The notes beneath the pieces were generated by a model that saw nothing but the letters and a program-made list of their open reading frames with translations, was not told the origin of the DNA and ran no database searches. From JBGTCY01 sp041748615 (GTDB lineage: Bacteria; Bacteroidota; Bacteroidia; Chitinophagales; CAIOSU01), in contig JBGTCY010000243.1 in NCBI GenBank assembly GCA_041748615.1, positions 1 to 14,825 of the forward strand: a DNA stretch of 14,825 bases, in the 5' to 3' direction. Position 1 is the first letter of the stretch. The number at the start of each line of letters is the position of its first letter. This document shows, one piece after another, positions 7,014-14,825 of this stretch. The position numbers and the translations under genes are program-made.

Positions 7014-8852
7014 ATGAAACAACTTTGCATTTTACTGATTTCGATGGTTGCCGCGCTAGCATTAAACGCGCAATGTCCCGGTTGTATTCCTGTGGACTGT
7101 TCCGCTCAGAATCCAGATGGCGGACTCTGCGACAGTGTGATGATTGGCATGGCAAACAATCCTGTGGATGAGCAGATTTCCTTTTATATGCCAAAAAAGA
7201 TTTTTCGCCCGGAAGTCAATGGTTTCGTGGATTTGCAAAAAATTAAAATCACCGGAGTCACCGGGCTACCATTTGGATTAACCTGGGAAAGCAACCGTTC
7301 GCCCAACAATGAATATTTTCCGCAGAATGGAGATACGGTCGGTTGCGTGCGCGTTTGCGGTACGCCTATACAGGCAGGGACTTACCCTCTGACTGTTTAT
7401 CTTTTAGCTGATGTGGTAGCGCCTGTTGTGGGTGTGGTGAGAGACCAGCCGCAGACTTATGACAACGCGGTGGTGATTGTTCTGCCGGATACTTCCGGAG
7501 GTGTAGCAAGTTTCACAATTGTTCCAAATATTACTAAAAGCTGCGACCCGCTCAACCTTTCACTCGAAGCTAATTTTACCAGCACAACGAATCCGGTAAG
7601 CTATGACTGGGATTTTGGCAACGGGAATACCGGCAATTCAAAAAATCCGCCCGACCAAAGTTTTAATGTTCCGGGAGATTATCCGGTTACGTTGACCACT
7701 ACATTTACTTCTTATGTTATTAGAAACCTTCGATTAATACAGGTGAACAATAATTGGGCAGGAGACATAGAAGAATGGACAACAATCGGATTTGCTCCTG
7801 ATTTGTATTTTAAAATACCTTCTCTTGGTTACACCAGCCCTGTAAAAGGGAATACGAACGCGCCTACGACATGGAATAACCTTTCCATCCATGTTCCGAT
7901 TGGCGTTACTTCATTTGAAATCGAAATATGGGACCAGGATAATGGACCCCCACTTGGTTCACCAGATGATTTTCTGGGGGCGGCAACCATCAATGTGGCA
8001 GCCGGCAGCTTTCTTTGGAGTGATGTAAATGGAACGATAACGAATGGAGATATTACGCTGCAAGATACAATTGGCAATGTGATTACGGAAACCTTAAACA
8101 TCACCATCGCCAACCGTCCTGAAGTTGAATTGTTATCGGTTACCGACAGTATCTGCGGAGGTGATTCCACCACCATGTGGATTGAAGGGGAAGAGATTGT
8201 TTTAGTTAATTGGTTCAAAGATTCCGTGCTTGTGCCACAGGCAAGCGATACTTTTTACACGACATCGGGAGCGGGATTTTACTGGGCGCGGGTGGTGAAT
8301 ACTTCCGGTTGCGATACACTCACTAATGTCAGGGAGGTAAAAGTTTTTGCTATTCCAAGAATGCCCACTTTTTTCTTTAATCCGGCAACCCAAACCTTGT
8401 TTACCAACAACAGTTCCGGGGTCGCGTTAATCAGATGGTATCAAAATGGAGTTTTAATTGACGGTGAAAACGGTAACAGTATCCCAATAACGGACACCGG
8501 CAGTTATCAGATTGAGTTTGTGAATGTGCTGGGATGTTCCACAATGTCCGGTGAGTTGCAGGTGTCATCCTTAACATCGGTTGCGAATTTGTTCAGCACG
8601 GAACAGGTGAAAATCTATCCGAATCCATCCAGCGGAGTAGTGATGGTAGAACTAAATGTGCCGGTCAGTTTGGATTATTCTTTGGAGGTCATTGATTTTA
8701 CCGGTCGTGTTGTTTACAGGGAAGCGGTGCGAAACACTTCATCTCATCACAAATTTGAACTTGACCTGAATCATTTAACCCCAGGAGGTTACTTGGTGAA
8801 AATAAATTCAGGACAAAGCAACCTGATTAAAAAAATAAACATCTTACGGTAA
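7014..8852 (+). CDS. T9SS-secreted mosaic protein with PKD, C2-like and Ig-like segments
   Basis: A 612-residue exported protein. A signal peptide (1-20, ending LNAQ) leads into a Cys-rich segment and a beta domain (about 72-131, with GLPFGLTW, VRVCGTP and AGTYPLTVYL). Next is a PKD domain (about 165-243) with YDWDFGNGN at 197-205. Residues about 246-365 look like a C2 domain: DLYFKI, a TWNNL, then IEIWDQDN and PDDFLGAATI. Two Ig-like repeats follow (about 370-445, with NWFKDS, and 446-515, with RWYQNG). The end is a type A T9SS sorting domain (about 530-612): VKIYPNPSSG, FTGRVVY, LTPGGYLVKI. It is thus likely secreted or anchored on the cell surface, perhaps for adhesion; no catalytic motif is seen. 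ATG at 7014 is preferred over GTG at 7011. It is divergent from the receptor and followed by a second T9SS protein. Confidence 0.88.
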   Translation: MKQLCILLISMVAALALNAQCPGCIPVDCSAQNPDGGLCDSVMIGMANNPVDEQISFYMPKKIFRPEVNGFVDLQKIKITGVTGLPFGLTWESNRSPNNEYFPQNGDTVGCVRVCGTPIQAGTYPLTVYLLADVVAPVVGVVRDQPQTYDNAVVIVLPDTSGGVASFTIVPNITKSCDPLNLSLEANFTSTTNPVSYDWDFGNGNTGNSKNPPDQSFNVPGDYPVTLTTTFTSYVIRNLRLIQVNNNWAGDIEEWTTIGFAPDLYFKIPSLGYTSPVKGNTNAPTTWNNLSIHVPIGVTSFEIEIWDQDNGPPLGSPDDFLGAATINVAAGSFLWSDVNGTITNGDITLQDTIGNVITETLNITIANRPEVELLSVTDSICGGDSTTMWIEGEEIVLVNWFKDSVLVPQASDTFYTTSGAGFYWARVVNTSGCDTLTNVREVKVFAIPRMPTFFFNPATQTLFTNNSSGVALIRWYQNGVLIDGENGNSIPITDTGSYQIEFVNVLGCSTMSGELQVSSLTSVANLFSTEQVKIYPNPSSGVVMVELNVPVSLDYSLEVIDFTGRVVYREAVRNTSSHHKFELDLNHLTPGGYLVKINSGQSNLIKKINILR

Positions 8853-8857
8853 AATTG

Positions 8858-8889
8858 TTAGTCTGAAATTTTACAGGCTGATTTTTTTT
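8858..8889 (+). terminator. Probable intrinsic terminator after the mosaic T9SS protein
   Basis: TTAGTCTG (8858-8865) can pair with CAGGCTGA (8874-8881) over 8 bp with two G-U wobbles and an 8-base loop, and is followed by eight T residues. It lies just past the stop at 8852, so the next gene may have its own promoter or depend on read-through. Confidence 0.55.
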
Positions 8890-8951
8890 ACAGATATTTG
8901 CTCAATCTTTTTTAAAACAATTTCTTAACAAAAAATTAAAATCAAACGGTC

Positions 8952-9776
8952 ATGAAAAAAATCTCAATGCTTTTTGCTGCAATGCTTGTTGCAGGTTACA
9001 GTTTCAATGCTTTCGCTCAATGTGTTCCTCCCGCGCCTGTAGGCGCCCCTGGTTTGGACCCAGATTGGCAGGAACTCCCTTGCGCTGAAAGAGGAGTTGC
9101 CTACTCCGCAACCATCAATATTGAAAACCTTGATTCTATTGAAGCGGGTACATTCGGCACTGTTACCGTACAAAGTTTGGTTGTTGACAGTATCGTTAAC
9201 CTGCCAAGCGGTATCAACGTAACTTTTACGCCCAGCAATAACATTCCTCCCGGAGCTACCGCTTGTTTAAATGTCAGCGGAACTACCAATGACCCTGCCG
9301 GTTGTTACTTGTTGGATATTTACATTTCAGTTACTGTGAATTTAGGCGCGCTTGGCGTACAAACTTTTTCTGATGAAGCACGAGCTTTGATAGCTCAGAT
9401 TGAACAGTTGACCGGTAATCCTGTTGACTTGGATTTCACCTACTACACTCAGGTGATTGAAGCTGGCGGTGTTTGCGATTCCAACACTTGCTTAGGCGCT
9501 TCCATCAGGGAAATTTCCTCTGTTTCTGATTTGAAAGTGAACCCGAATCCGTTCAACAATGTAACGGAAGTTTCTTTCTATGCTGAAAAGCCTGCTACTT
9601 ACTTTGCCAAAATTTTTGATGTTACCGGAAAAGAAGTTTTCACCAACCAGGTGAATGTTACTACCGGCACAAACAAAATTTCCATCAGCAGAGCCGACCT
9701 CAAAACCGGTGTTTACCTCTTTACTTTAACAGACGGACGTAATTCCAAGACCACCCGTTTGATGGTGAGAGATTAA
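8952..9776 (+). CDS. Small T9SS-secreted protein
   Basis: A 274-residue exported protein with a clear signal peptide (1-22, NAFAQ). Residues about 40-130 form a beta-rich domain containing VNLPSGINVTF, then LNVSGTT, then AGCYLLDIYISV. The same order (LP-G, C/V-x-GT, AG-Y-L) occurs in the N-terminal domain of the preceding gene product. A linker with paired Cys (CDSNTC) leads to a type A T9SS sorting domain (about 193-274): LKVNPNPFNN, FDVTGKEVF, LKTGVYLFTL. Six Cys sit in the mature part, which suggests disulfides outside the cell. No enzyme motif is visible; it is probably a surface or secreted structural or binding protein. The start ATG at 8952 directly precedes the Lys-Lys signal peptide. 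A strong terminator follows. Confidence 0.87.
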   Translation: MKKISMLFAAMLVAGYSFNAFAQCVPPAPVGAPGLDPDWQELPCAERGVAYSATINIENLDSIEAGTFGTVTVQSLVVDSIVNLPSGINVTFTPSNNIPPGATACLNVSGTTNDPAGCYLLDIYISVTVNLGALGVQTFSDEARALIAQIEQLTGNPVDLDFTYYTQVIEAGGVCDSNTCLGASIREISSVSDLKVNPNPFNNVTEVSFYAEKPATYFAKIFDVTGKEVFTNQVNVTTGTNKISISRADLKTGVYLFTLTDGRNSKTTRLMVRD

Positions 9777-9795
9777 TTCTGAATTTTTATTTTAG

Positions 9796-9827
9796 AAAAA
9801 AACCCCCGCTTCAACGGGGGTTTTTTT
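9796..9827. terminator. Strong symmetrical intrinsic terminator
   Basis: AAAAAAA CCCCCG (9796-9808), loop CTTCAA, CGGGGG TTTTTTT (9815-9827). The arms are fully complementary over 13 bp, with six G-C pairs nearest the loop and a run of seven T. It ends the T9SS gene pair 20 bases after the stop, and its symmetry would also let it work on the - strand. Confidence 0.92.
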
Positions 9828-9883
9828 ATGGCGGGAATTTTGCTGCGTGAATCGTAGTTTTACACTCCATAAATTCTAAATCC

Positions 9884-10756
9884 ATGAAAATCTTCAAATT
9901 TTTATTTTTTACCGCAGTTACTTTCAGCCTGCTTTCATTTTCCGGAACGACAACTGCCGAAAAAACTTCCGTTCATTCCAATGTGACCTCCCGCGACATC
10001 ATGTCAGGCATGTTGCAATCCATTGACAAGATCAAATCGTTGAAATATACTTTTATTTCCTATGAGCGCATCAATGGCAGTGATTTTTTTACGGAAATGG
10101 ATGTGAAACTTTCCATGTCGCCTTTCCGGGTGCACATGGTTACAAAATCTGACCCGAACAAGGGCGTCATCGTGGTTTATGAAGAAGGAAAAAACGACAA
10201 TAAGGCACAAGTGAATCCCGGCAAATGGCTGCCCAACGTGAAACTGAATCCTTATGGTTCAAAGATGCGCGATAATCAGCACCACACCATCCATCAATCC
10301 GGGTTCAATTTCCTGGCGCAAATTATCCGCGATGCCATCAAAAGAGCGGATAAAGAAAGACCCGGTCAGTTTGAAAGTTTTTTCAGATTGGAAGGCGAAG
10401 AAACTTGGAATGGAAAAAAATGCTACAAATTAGTCATTGATGACCCTGAATTTGATTATGTGAATTACACGGTGAAGCCTGGTGAGGATATCAATTCAAT
10501 TGCGAAAAGCAAAGGGATTTGCGGTTATTTGATTGTAGAAAAAAATGACAATGTAAAAAACTTTGACGCGCTGAAACCCGGCATGACGGTGAAAATCCCA
10601 ACCTCTTATGCGAAAAAAACCATTCTCTACATTGATAAACTGACCAACATGCCGGTCGTGCAAATCATGTATGATGAAGTCGGGCAGTTTGAGAAATATG
10701 AGTTTCTCAACCTGCAGGTGAATCCGGCTATCAGCGATAGTGAGTTTTCATTGTAG
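9884..10756 (+). CDS. Secreted DUF1571-like protein with a LysM-type insertion
   Basis: A 290-residue exported protein; the signal peptide is about residues 1-25 and has no lipobox Cys. The overall pattern fits the DUF1571 group as I know it, a LolA-like half-barrel of envelope proteins: IDKIKSLKYTFISYERI (47-63), the acidic/basic strand VKLSMSPFRVHM, VYEEGKNDNKAQVNPG, and ending LYIDKLTNMPVVQIMYDEVGQ and YEFLNLQVNP. Between residues about 195 and 240 sits YTVKPGEDINSIAKSKG...DALKPGMTVKIP, which is the shape of a LysM peptidoglycan-binding motif placed inside the main fold rather than at an end. The likely location is the periplasm, possibly near peptidoglycan; ligand and function are unknown. 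It stands alone between two terminators, convergent with the efflux operon. Confidence 0.8.
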   Translation: MKIFKFLFFTAVTFSLLSFSGTTTAEKTSVHSNVTSRDIMSGMLQSIDKIKSLKYTFISYERINGSDFFTEMDVKLSMSPFRVHMVTKSDPNKGVIVVYEEGKNDNKAQVNPGKWLPNVKLNPYGSKMRDNQHHTIHQSGFNFLAQIIRDAIKRADKERPGQFESFFRLEGEETWNGKKCYKLVIDDPEFDYVNYTVKPGEDINSIAKSKGICGYLIVEKNDNVKNFDALKPGMTVKIPTSYAKKTILYIDKLTNMPVVQIMYDEVGQFEKYEFLNLQVNPAISDSEFSL

Positions 10757-10782
10757 TTTCCTGTATAAACTTCTTTGATGTT

Positions 10783-10836
10783 GGCGCAAGAATGAAGCGC
10801 TTGCTTTGAGTGTTTGCCTTCTTGTGCCTTTCTTTT
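10783..10836 (+). terminator. Long-loop hairpin between convergent genes, probable terminator
   Basis: GGCGCAAGAA (10783-10792) pairs with TTCTTGTGCC (10819-10828) over 10 bp with one G-U wobble; the 26-base loop contains the palindrome AAGCGCTT. On the + strand it is followed by TTTCTTTT, so it most likely ends the DUF1571-like transcript. No T-run follows on the - strand side. Confidence 0.5.
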
Positions 10837-10840
10837 GCAA

Positions 10841-11410
10841 TTAATTTTTTGCATAAAGCTCATTCAGCAGGAAAACTTCTTTCTTATCGTCCCAATTCAA
10901 CCAATGCTTTTTTTTAATGGAATTGATTTTTTGCAACAGGTCGGGATTGTCAGCGTAAACGGTCGCTAAATTCTTTTTTGTCAGGCGATAAACCGGTGCA
11001 TACAGTGTTTTGCTGAAATGGTAGGATGTTTTTGTCTTTGAATAGATAATGTAGATGATTAATCCTTTGTCGCTTAAAACATTGTAATGGCGTTTATTGA
11101 ATACGCGTATTAAACGTCCTTTATGGTCGGAGTATCCCCAAATACTGTCTCTTTTGTAAACTTTGGAAGTATCAGGTGTTTTAAGTTCAATGTCTTTGTT
11201 TTTGAAAAAGCCCAGGGGCCATAGAGTAGAGTTTTTTTGATTTGGCTTAAATCCATTTGTGATTTTCCCGGTTTTAAAATCTTCATAAGTCAGATAAACT
11301 CCGGCTGAATCGTTTGACATTGAATAGGAACTCTTAACAAAGAGCCGGTTACTACCTGTCATTGCAATTAGAAAAAACAGCAGTACAAGTAATTTTTCTT
11401 TTTTTATCAT
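10841..11410 (-). CDS. Secreted protein of unknown function, coupled to the metal pump gene
   Basis: A 189-residue protein that I do not recognise with confidence. It has a Lys-rich N-terminus and one hydrophobic stretch (about 7-20), consistent with a signal peptide or anchor. The body is basic and rich in Lys, Tyr and Trp, with GVYLTYEDFKTGK (37-49), DSIWGYSDHKGRLIRVFNKRHY (88-109) and GLIIYIIYSK (116-125). The order of an Y-x-x-F-x-x-G/K start, W-G-Y/F-x-D and a Tyr-rich strand recalls a recurrent group of Bacteroidota hypothetical proteins. No metal-binding Cys/His/Met cluster is present. Its ATG overlaps the pump's TGA (bases 11407-11410), so its translation is probably coupled to the pump's; a role in the envelope linked to efflux is only inferred. 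Confidence 0.75.
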   Translation of the reverse strand: MIKKEKLLVLLFFLIAMTGSNRLFVKSSYSMSNDSAGVYLTYEDFKTGKITNGFKPNQKNSTLWPLGFFKNKDIELKTPDTSKVYKRDSIWGYSDHKGRLIRVFNKRHYNVLSDKGLIIYIIYSKTKTSYHFSKTLYAPVYRLTKKNLATVYADNPDLLQKINSIKKKHWLNWDDKKEVFLLNELYAKN

Positions 11411-14400
11411 TTATGTTCCGTTTTACGGTATGCCCAATAAAACACCTGCGGCAATACCGTTAGCGAAAGAATCATACAGATAAGCAATCCCCCTACAATC
11501 ATAATGGCTAAGGGCTTTTGAATTTCAGAACCCATTCCGGTTGATAGCGCAGCAGGCAACAAACCCATTGAACCCATCAGCGCAATCATCACAATGGGTC
11601 GGATGCGACTATGCACACCGCTTGAAATAGCTTCATGCAGGTTCATTTTTTGAATATTTTCTTTCATCACAGCAATCAGGATGATGCTGTTAATCGTGTT
11701 CACCCCGAACAGAATGATAAAGCCAATGCCCGCGGAAATTCCAAAAATGGTTTGAGTCGCCCATAGTGAAAGAAACCCGCCAATGAATGCATAAGGAATG
11801 GTGCTTGCTGCAATCAATGTATCCTTGACTGACCCGAAGTTGAAATACAGCAGGAATAAAATCAGCAATAATACTGCGGGAACAATCACCGCCAATTGTT
11901 TACTCGCTCTTTCTTTGCTTTCAAATTCACCCGCCCACACCATCTTATTGGCTTTCGGTAATATCACATGATTATCTACATTTTTCTTTGCTTCCGCAAT
12001 GGCGCTGCCCAGGTCTCTTCCTTCAATACTAAAGCCGACTGCAATGTAGCGACTGCTTCCTTCGCGGTAAATAAATGTGGGACCCGTGATGAAGTTGATG
12101 TCTGCTATTTCACGTAATGGAATCTTTTTTTCATTCATCGTAGGAATCAGTATCTCTCCGATTTTTTGTTGGTTGTCTCTGTATTCTTTCTGAAAGCGAA
12201 TTCGCACATCAAACATCCGTTCGTTTTCATAGAAAGTGGTTGCCGCCCTTCCTCCAATTGCCATTTCGATGACTGTCTGCGCGTCAGCCATCGCTACACC
12301 GTATTTCCCCATTTTCTTTTCATCCAATTTGATGCGCAATTCGGGCAACCCGATATTCCGGTAAACATTGATGTCGGTAATTCCTTCAACATTCCTGATA
12401 TTATCAGCCACCTGGTCGGCATAGTTTTCCAACTCAAACAAATCATCTCCGAATATTTTTATGACCAAAGAACTTTTTACACCCGCGACATATTCTTCCA
12501 CATTATCCTGGATAGGCTGGCTGAAACCGAAAACTATTCCCGGATAGGTTTGAAGGGTTTGACGCATTTCGTCAATCAATTCATCTTTTTTAATGCTGCG
12601 TTTCCATTCTTTTTCAGAATGCAACTGAATGTGAAATTCTATGTTAAAAAATCCTGTCGGGTCTGTTCCGTCATTAGGTCGCCCTACCTGATTCAATACA
12701 AATTTTACTTCTTCAAATTCACGCAATGTGGCTTTCATTTCCTTCGCTAATCGTTTGGACTCTTCAATGTTTACGCTGTTGGGCAAAGTCGCTCTTACAT
12801 AAATGGCTCCTTCGTTGAGTTTGGGAATAAATTCGGTGCCGTAAAAAAGAAAGCCGATTGTGCAGGCAGTCAATATCGCTGCAAATCCAATCAGCGTAAC
12901 CTTTCTTCTTCTGTTGCTCCACAAAAAAAGATTGAACAGATTGTTTCTAAAAAAACGGGAAATGAAATTTTCTTTTTCAACAATGTTTTTGGTTAATAAC
13001 ACTTTACATAAAGCAGGAACGTATGTTATACTTAACAAAAGTGAACCGAGCAGGGCATAACCCAACGTGAATGCTAAGGGTGAAAACATTTTTCCTTCAA
13101 CTTTTTGGAAAGAAAAAATGGGAAGCAAGGCGACAATCAAAATGATTTGAGCAAACACAATGTAAGTCGCAACGCTTCCGGCACTTTTTTTTATCAATCC
13201 CATTTTGCTCGTGCGATTGAATTTTTCCATTCCCAAATGATGCGCTTTTTTCTCCATTGCCACAAACACGGATTCAACAATTACCAATGTTCCTTCCAAT
13301 AACAAACCGAAATCAATGGCGCCCATTGAAATCAGGTTGGCAGGTAAACCCTGGATGCGCAGCATCATTAAAGCAAAAAGGAAAGAAAGCGGGATGACTG
13401 AAGCCACAATTACCGTAGTTCTCCAATTAAACAGGAATACAAATACAATCATGGAAACCAACAGGATTCCTTCAATCAGGTTTTTGCTGACCGTGTTCAC
13501 TGTTGCATTGACTAATTCGGTTCTGTCAATAAATGGTTCAATCTTTACATCTTTGGGAAGTATTCTGTCATTCAGGTCGTCAATTTTTTCTTTCAATCGT
13601 GCGATGACTTCACCGGGGTTTTCTCCCCTGAGCATGACTACAATTCCCTGAACCAAATCTTCTTCGTCCTGCAAGCCCACAACACCCAACCTGGGTTTGG
13701 CGGATACTTTTACATCCGCAACATGCTTTACCAATATCGGAGTTGTGCCTCTTACTTCAATCAGGATATTTTCAATATCTTCAATGCTTTCCAGCAATCC
13801 CACTCCCCGAACTACGTATGCCTGACTTCCGCGCTCTATCACATCTCCCCCCACATTGATATTACTTTTTGAAACCGCTTCAAATACTTCCAATGGAGAT
13901 AAATCATAATTCGCCAGTTCAGTAGGGTTGATTTTTATTTCAAAGATTTTTTCTTCTCCACCAAAACTCACCACGTCAGCCACTCCCGGCACGGCAACTA
14001 ATTCCCGTTCAATCACCCAATCATGAATGGCGGTTAACTCTTTAATAGGAAGGTTGCTTTTTAATACATAGCGAAAAATTTCTCCGGTAGCTCCGTAAGG
14101 CGGTTCAATGGCGGCATCCGCACCGTCCGGCAAATCCAATCCCTGCATCCTGTTGGAGGCATATTGCTGCGCGTAAAAATCATCCACATCATCTTCAAAA
14201 ATCACCGTAACCACCGAAAGTCCGAATAATGAGATTGAGCGCACCTGCGATTTTTTCGGAATGGTGTTTACCGCCTTCATAATCGGCAGCGTGACAAATT
14301 TTTCCACTTCCTCAGCGCTTCTGCCATGCCATTGAGTTATGATTCTCGCCCGGGTATTTGTTACGTCAGGAAAAGCTTCAATGGGTGTATTGAAATAACT

Positions 14401-14496
14401 GATGATGCCCGCGACAACCAATAAAGCTGTCAGAAAAAAAACAATGATGGAATTCTTTAATGAAAATGCGACTATGCCCTGAACAAATTTTTGCAT
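11407..14496 (-). CDS. CzcA/CusA-type heavy-metal RND efflux pump
   Basis: A 1029-residue inner-membrane proton/metal antiporter, the energy-driven part of a tripartite efflux system. It shows a first helix at about 10-33, then FNTPIEAFPDVTN, two large periplasmic domains, and two bundles of membrane helices (about 340-505 and 870-1020). The helix-4 proton-relay motif reads DFGLLLEGTLVIVES (395-409): Asp395 and Glu408 are kept but the middle Asp of CzcA is Glu401. Late motifs are GFIILFGVNTINS (925-937) and GMGSEIQKPLA (987-997). The methionines that bind Cu/Ag in CusA are replaced (for example EFHIQL and NVEEYVAGVKS regions), so a divalent cation such as Co, Zn, Cd or Ni is likelier. The length is normal for the family. 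ATG at 14496 is preferred over TTG at 14499. It lies 5 bases after the adaptor stop and overlaps the next gene by ATGA. Confidence 0.93.
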   Translation of the reverse strand: MQKFVQGIVAFSLKNSIIVFFLTALLVVAGIISYFNTPIEAFPDVTNTRARIITQWHGRSAEEVEKFVTLPIMKAVNTIPKKSQVRSISLFGLSVVTVIFEDDVDDFYAQQYASNRMQGLDLPDGADAAIEPPYGATGEIFRYVLKSNLPIKELTAIHDWVIERELVAVPGVADVVSFGGEEKIFEIKINPTELANYDLSPLEVFEAVSKSNINVGGDVIERGSQAYVVRGVGLLESIEDIENILIEVRGTTPILVKHVADVKVSAKPRLGVVGLQDEEDLVQGIVVMLRGENPGEVIARLKEKIDDLNDRILPKDVKIEPFIDRTELVNATVNTVSKNLIEGILLVSMIVFVFLFNWRTTVIVASVIPLSFLFALMMLRIQGLPANLISMGAIDFGLLLEGTLVIVESVFVAMEKKAHHLGMEKFNRTSKMGLIKKSAGSVATYIVFAQIILIVALLPIFSFQKVEGKMFSPLAFTLGYALLGSLLLSITYVPALCKVLLTKNIVEKENFISRFFRNNLFNLFLWSNRRRKVTLIGFAAILTACTIGFLFYGTEFIPKLNEGAIYVRATLPNSVNIEESKRLAKEMKATLREFEEVKFVLNQVGRPNDGTDPTGFFNIEFHIQLHSEKEWKRSIKKDELIDEMRQTLQTYPGIVFGFSQPIQDNVEEYVAGVKSSLVIKIFGDDLFELENYADQVADNIRNVEGITDINVYRNIGLPELRIKLDEKKMGKYGVAMADAQTVIEMAIGGRAATTFYENERMFDVRIRFQKEYRDNQQKIGEILIPTMNEKKIPLREIADINFITGPTFIYREGSSRYIAVGFSIEGRDLGSAIAEAKKNVDNHVILPKANKMVWAGEFESKERASKQLAVIVPAVLLLILFLLYFNFGSVKDTLIAASTIPYAFIGGFLSLWATQTIFGISAGIGFIILFGVNTINSIILIAVMKENIQKMNLHEAISSGVHSRIRPIVMIALMGSMGLLPAALSTGMGSEIQKPLAIMIVGGLLICMILSLTVLPQVFYWAYRKTEHK

Positions 14497-14501
14497 CAAA
14501 A

Positions 14502-14825
14502 TCAGTTTTGAAAGTTTTTAATTTGTTCATAAATAAGCAGGTGGTTTTTTGAAATGATTTCTTCATTCTCGTATAAACCATCCGAAAGAAAAGTAACGCC
14601 ATTGCTTTTGGTAAGAATTTCCACTTTTCTTATTTCGATCTCACAATCGCCTCTGTACACCACCACATAATTTTGATTGTTGTCAAAAACCATTGAGGAG
14701 GTGGAGATGCTTAACGCTTCGGTTTTGAGTTCTTTTAAAGCTGTGACATCTACTATCATTCCGGGTTTTAATTTGAGGTTGGTATTTTGTAAAACAACCC
14801 TTGCTTTCAATACCTTTGCCTCCGT
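14502..14825 (-). CDS. RND efflux periplasmic adaptor (membrane fusion protein), C-terminal part
   Basis: The last 107 residues of a CzcB/CusB-like adaptor; the frame is open at the right window edge, so the N-terminal lipoyl, hairpin and barrel parts lie outside. Visible are KARVVLQNTNLKLKPGMIVD, the characteristic strand and LKPGM turn of the beta-barrel domain, then the membrane-proximal domain (SISTSSMVFDNNQNYVVVYRG, IRKVEI, GLYENEEIISKNHLLI). Adaptors link the inner-membrane pump to a TolC-type outer-membrane channel in the periplasm. The first gene of the operon, often the channel, would be expected upstream beyond the edge. Five bases separate its TGA from the pump ATG, so the two are surely co-transcribed. 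No His-rich metal-binding tail is present at the C-terminus. Confidence 0.88.
   Translation of the reverse strand, partial: TEAKVLKARVVLQNTNLKLKPGMIVDVTALKELKTEALSISTSSMVFDNNQNYVVVYRGDCEIEIRKVEILTKSNGVTFLSDGLYENEEIISKNHLLIYEQIKNFQN

Noticed and set aside
12166..12750. A 194-codon + strand ORF inside the metal pump gene.
   Set aside because: It is the antisense shadow of a conserved pump region; its translation is Phe/His-rich with no family character.
14497..14499. TTG as the start codon of the metal pump.
   Set aside because: The next codon is ATG with normal family spacing to the first helix, and ATG is the simpler choice.

Overview
The window looks like chromosomal DNA from a member of the Bacteroidota. 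Two secreted proteins end in type A C-terminal sorting domains of the type IX secretion system (T9SS). A TonB-dependent receptor carries the N-terminal carboxypeptidase-regulatory-like domain typical of the phylum. Base composition is moderately AT-rich, genes lack clear Shine-Dalgarno sequences, and one promoter fits the Bacteroidota TTTG/TAnnTTTG pattern. No rRNA, tRNA, CRISPR array, insertion sequence or phage gene was seen. Both ends cut through genes.

Left part (1-2800, + strand): the 3' part of a GT-C membrane glycosyltransferase overlaps by 4 bases (ATGA) a membrane enzyme of the steroid 5-alpha-reductase family. After a 309-base gap that contains a small GC-rich island comes a single-domain rhodanese. 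Convergent to it is a DAO-family FAD oxidoreductase on the - strand.

Centre (4113-9830): a small DUF5652-like membrane protein lies just downstream of a TonB-dependent receptor, both on the - strand. The receptor has a recognisable promoter and a leader of about 150 nt with a terminator-like hairpin. Divergent from it are two consecutive T9SS cargo proteins. The first is a mosaic of PKD, C2-like and Ig-like segments. The second is small and shares an N-terminal domain pattern with the first. A strong symmetrical terminator closes this block.

Right part (9884-14825): a secreted DUF1571-like protein with an apparent LysM insertion is convergent with a - strand efflux operon. In transcription order the operon holds the end of a periplasmic adaptor, a CzcA/CusA-type heavy-metal RND pump, and a small secreted protein of unknown function whose start overlaps the pump's stop. 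The pump lacks the methionines that bind Cu/Ag in CusA, so divalent cations are its likelier substrate.

Most of the window is ordinary Bacteroidota gene content. The points most worth a second look are the glycosyltransferase/5-alpha-reductase coupling, the receptor leader, the C2-like and LysM insertions, and the unknown protein tied to the metal pump. No clear new multi-gene system was found.
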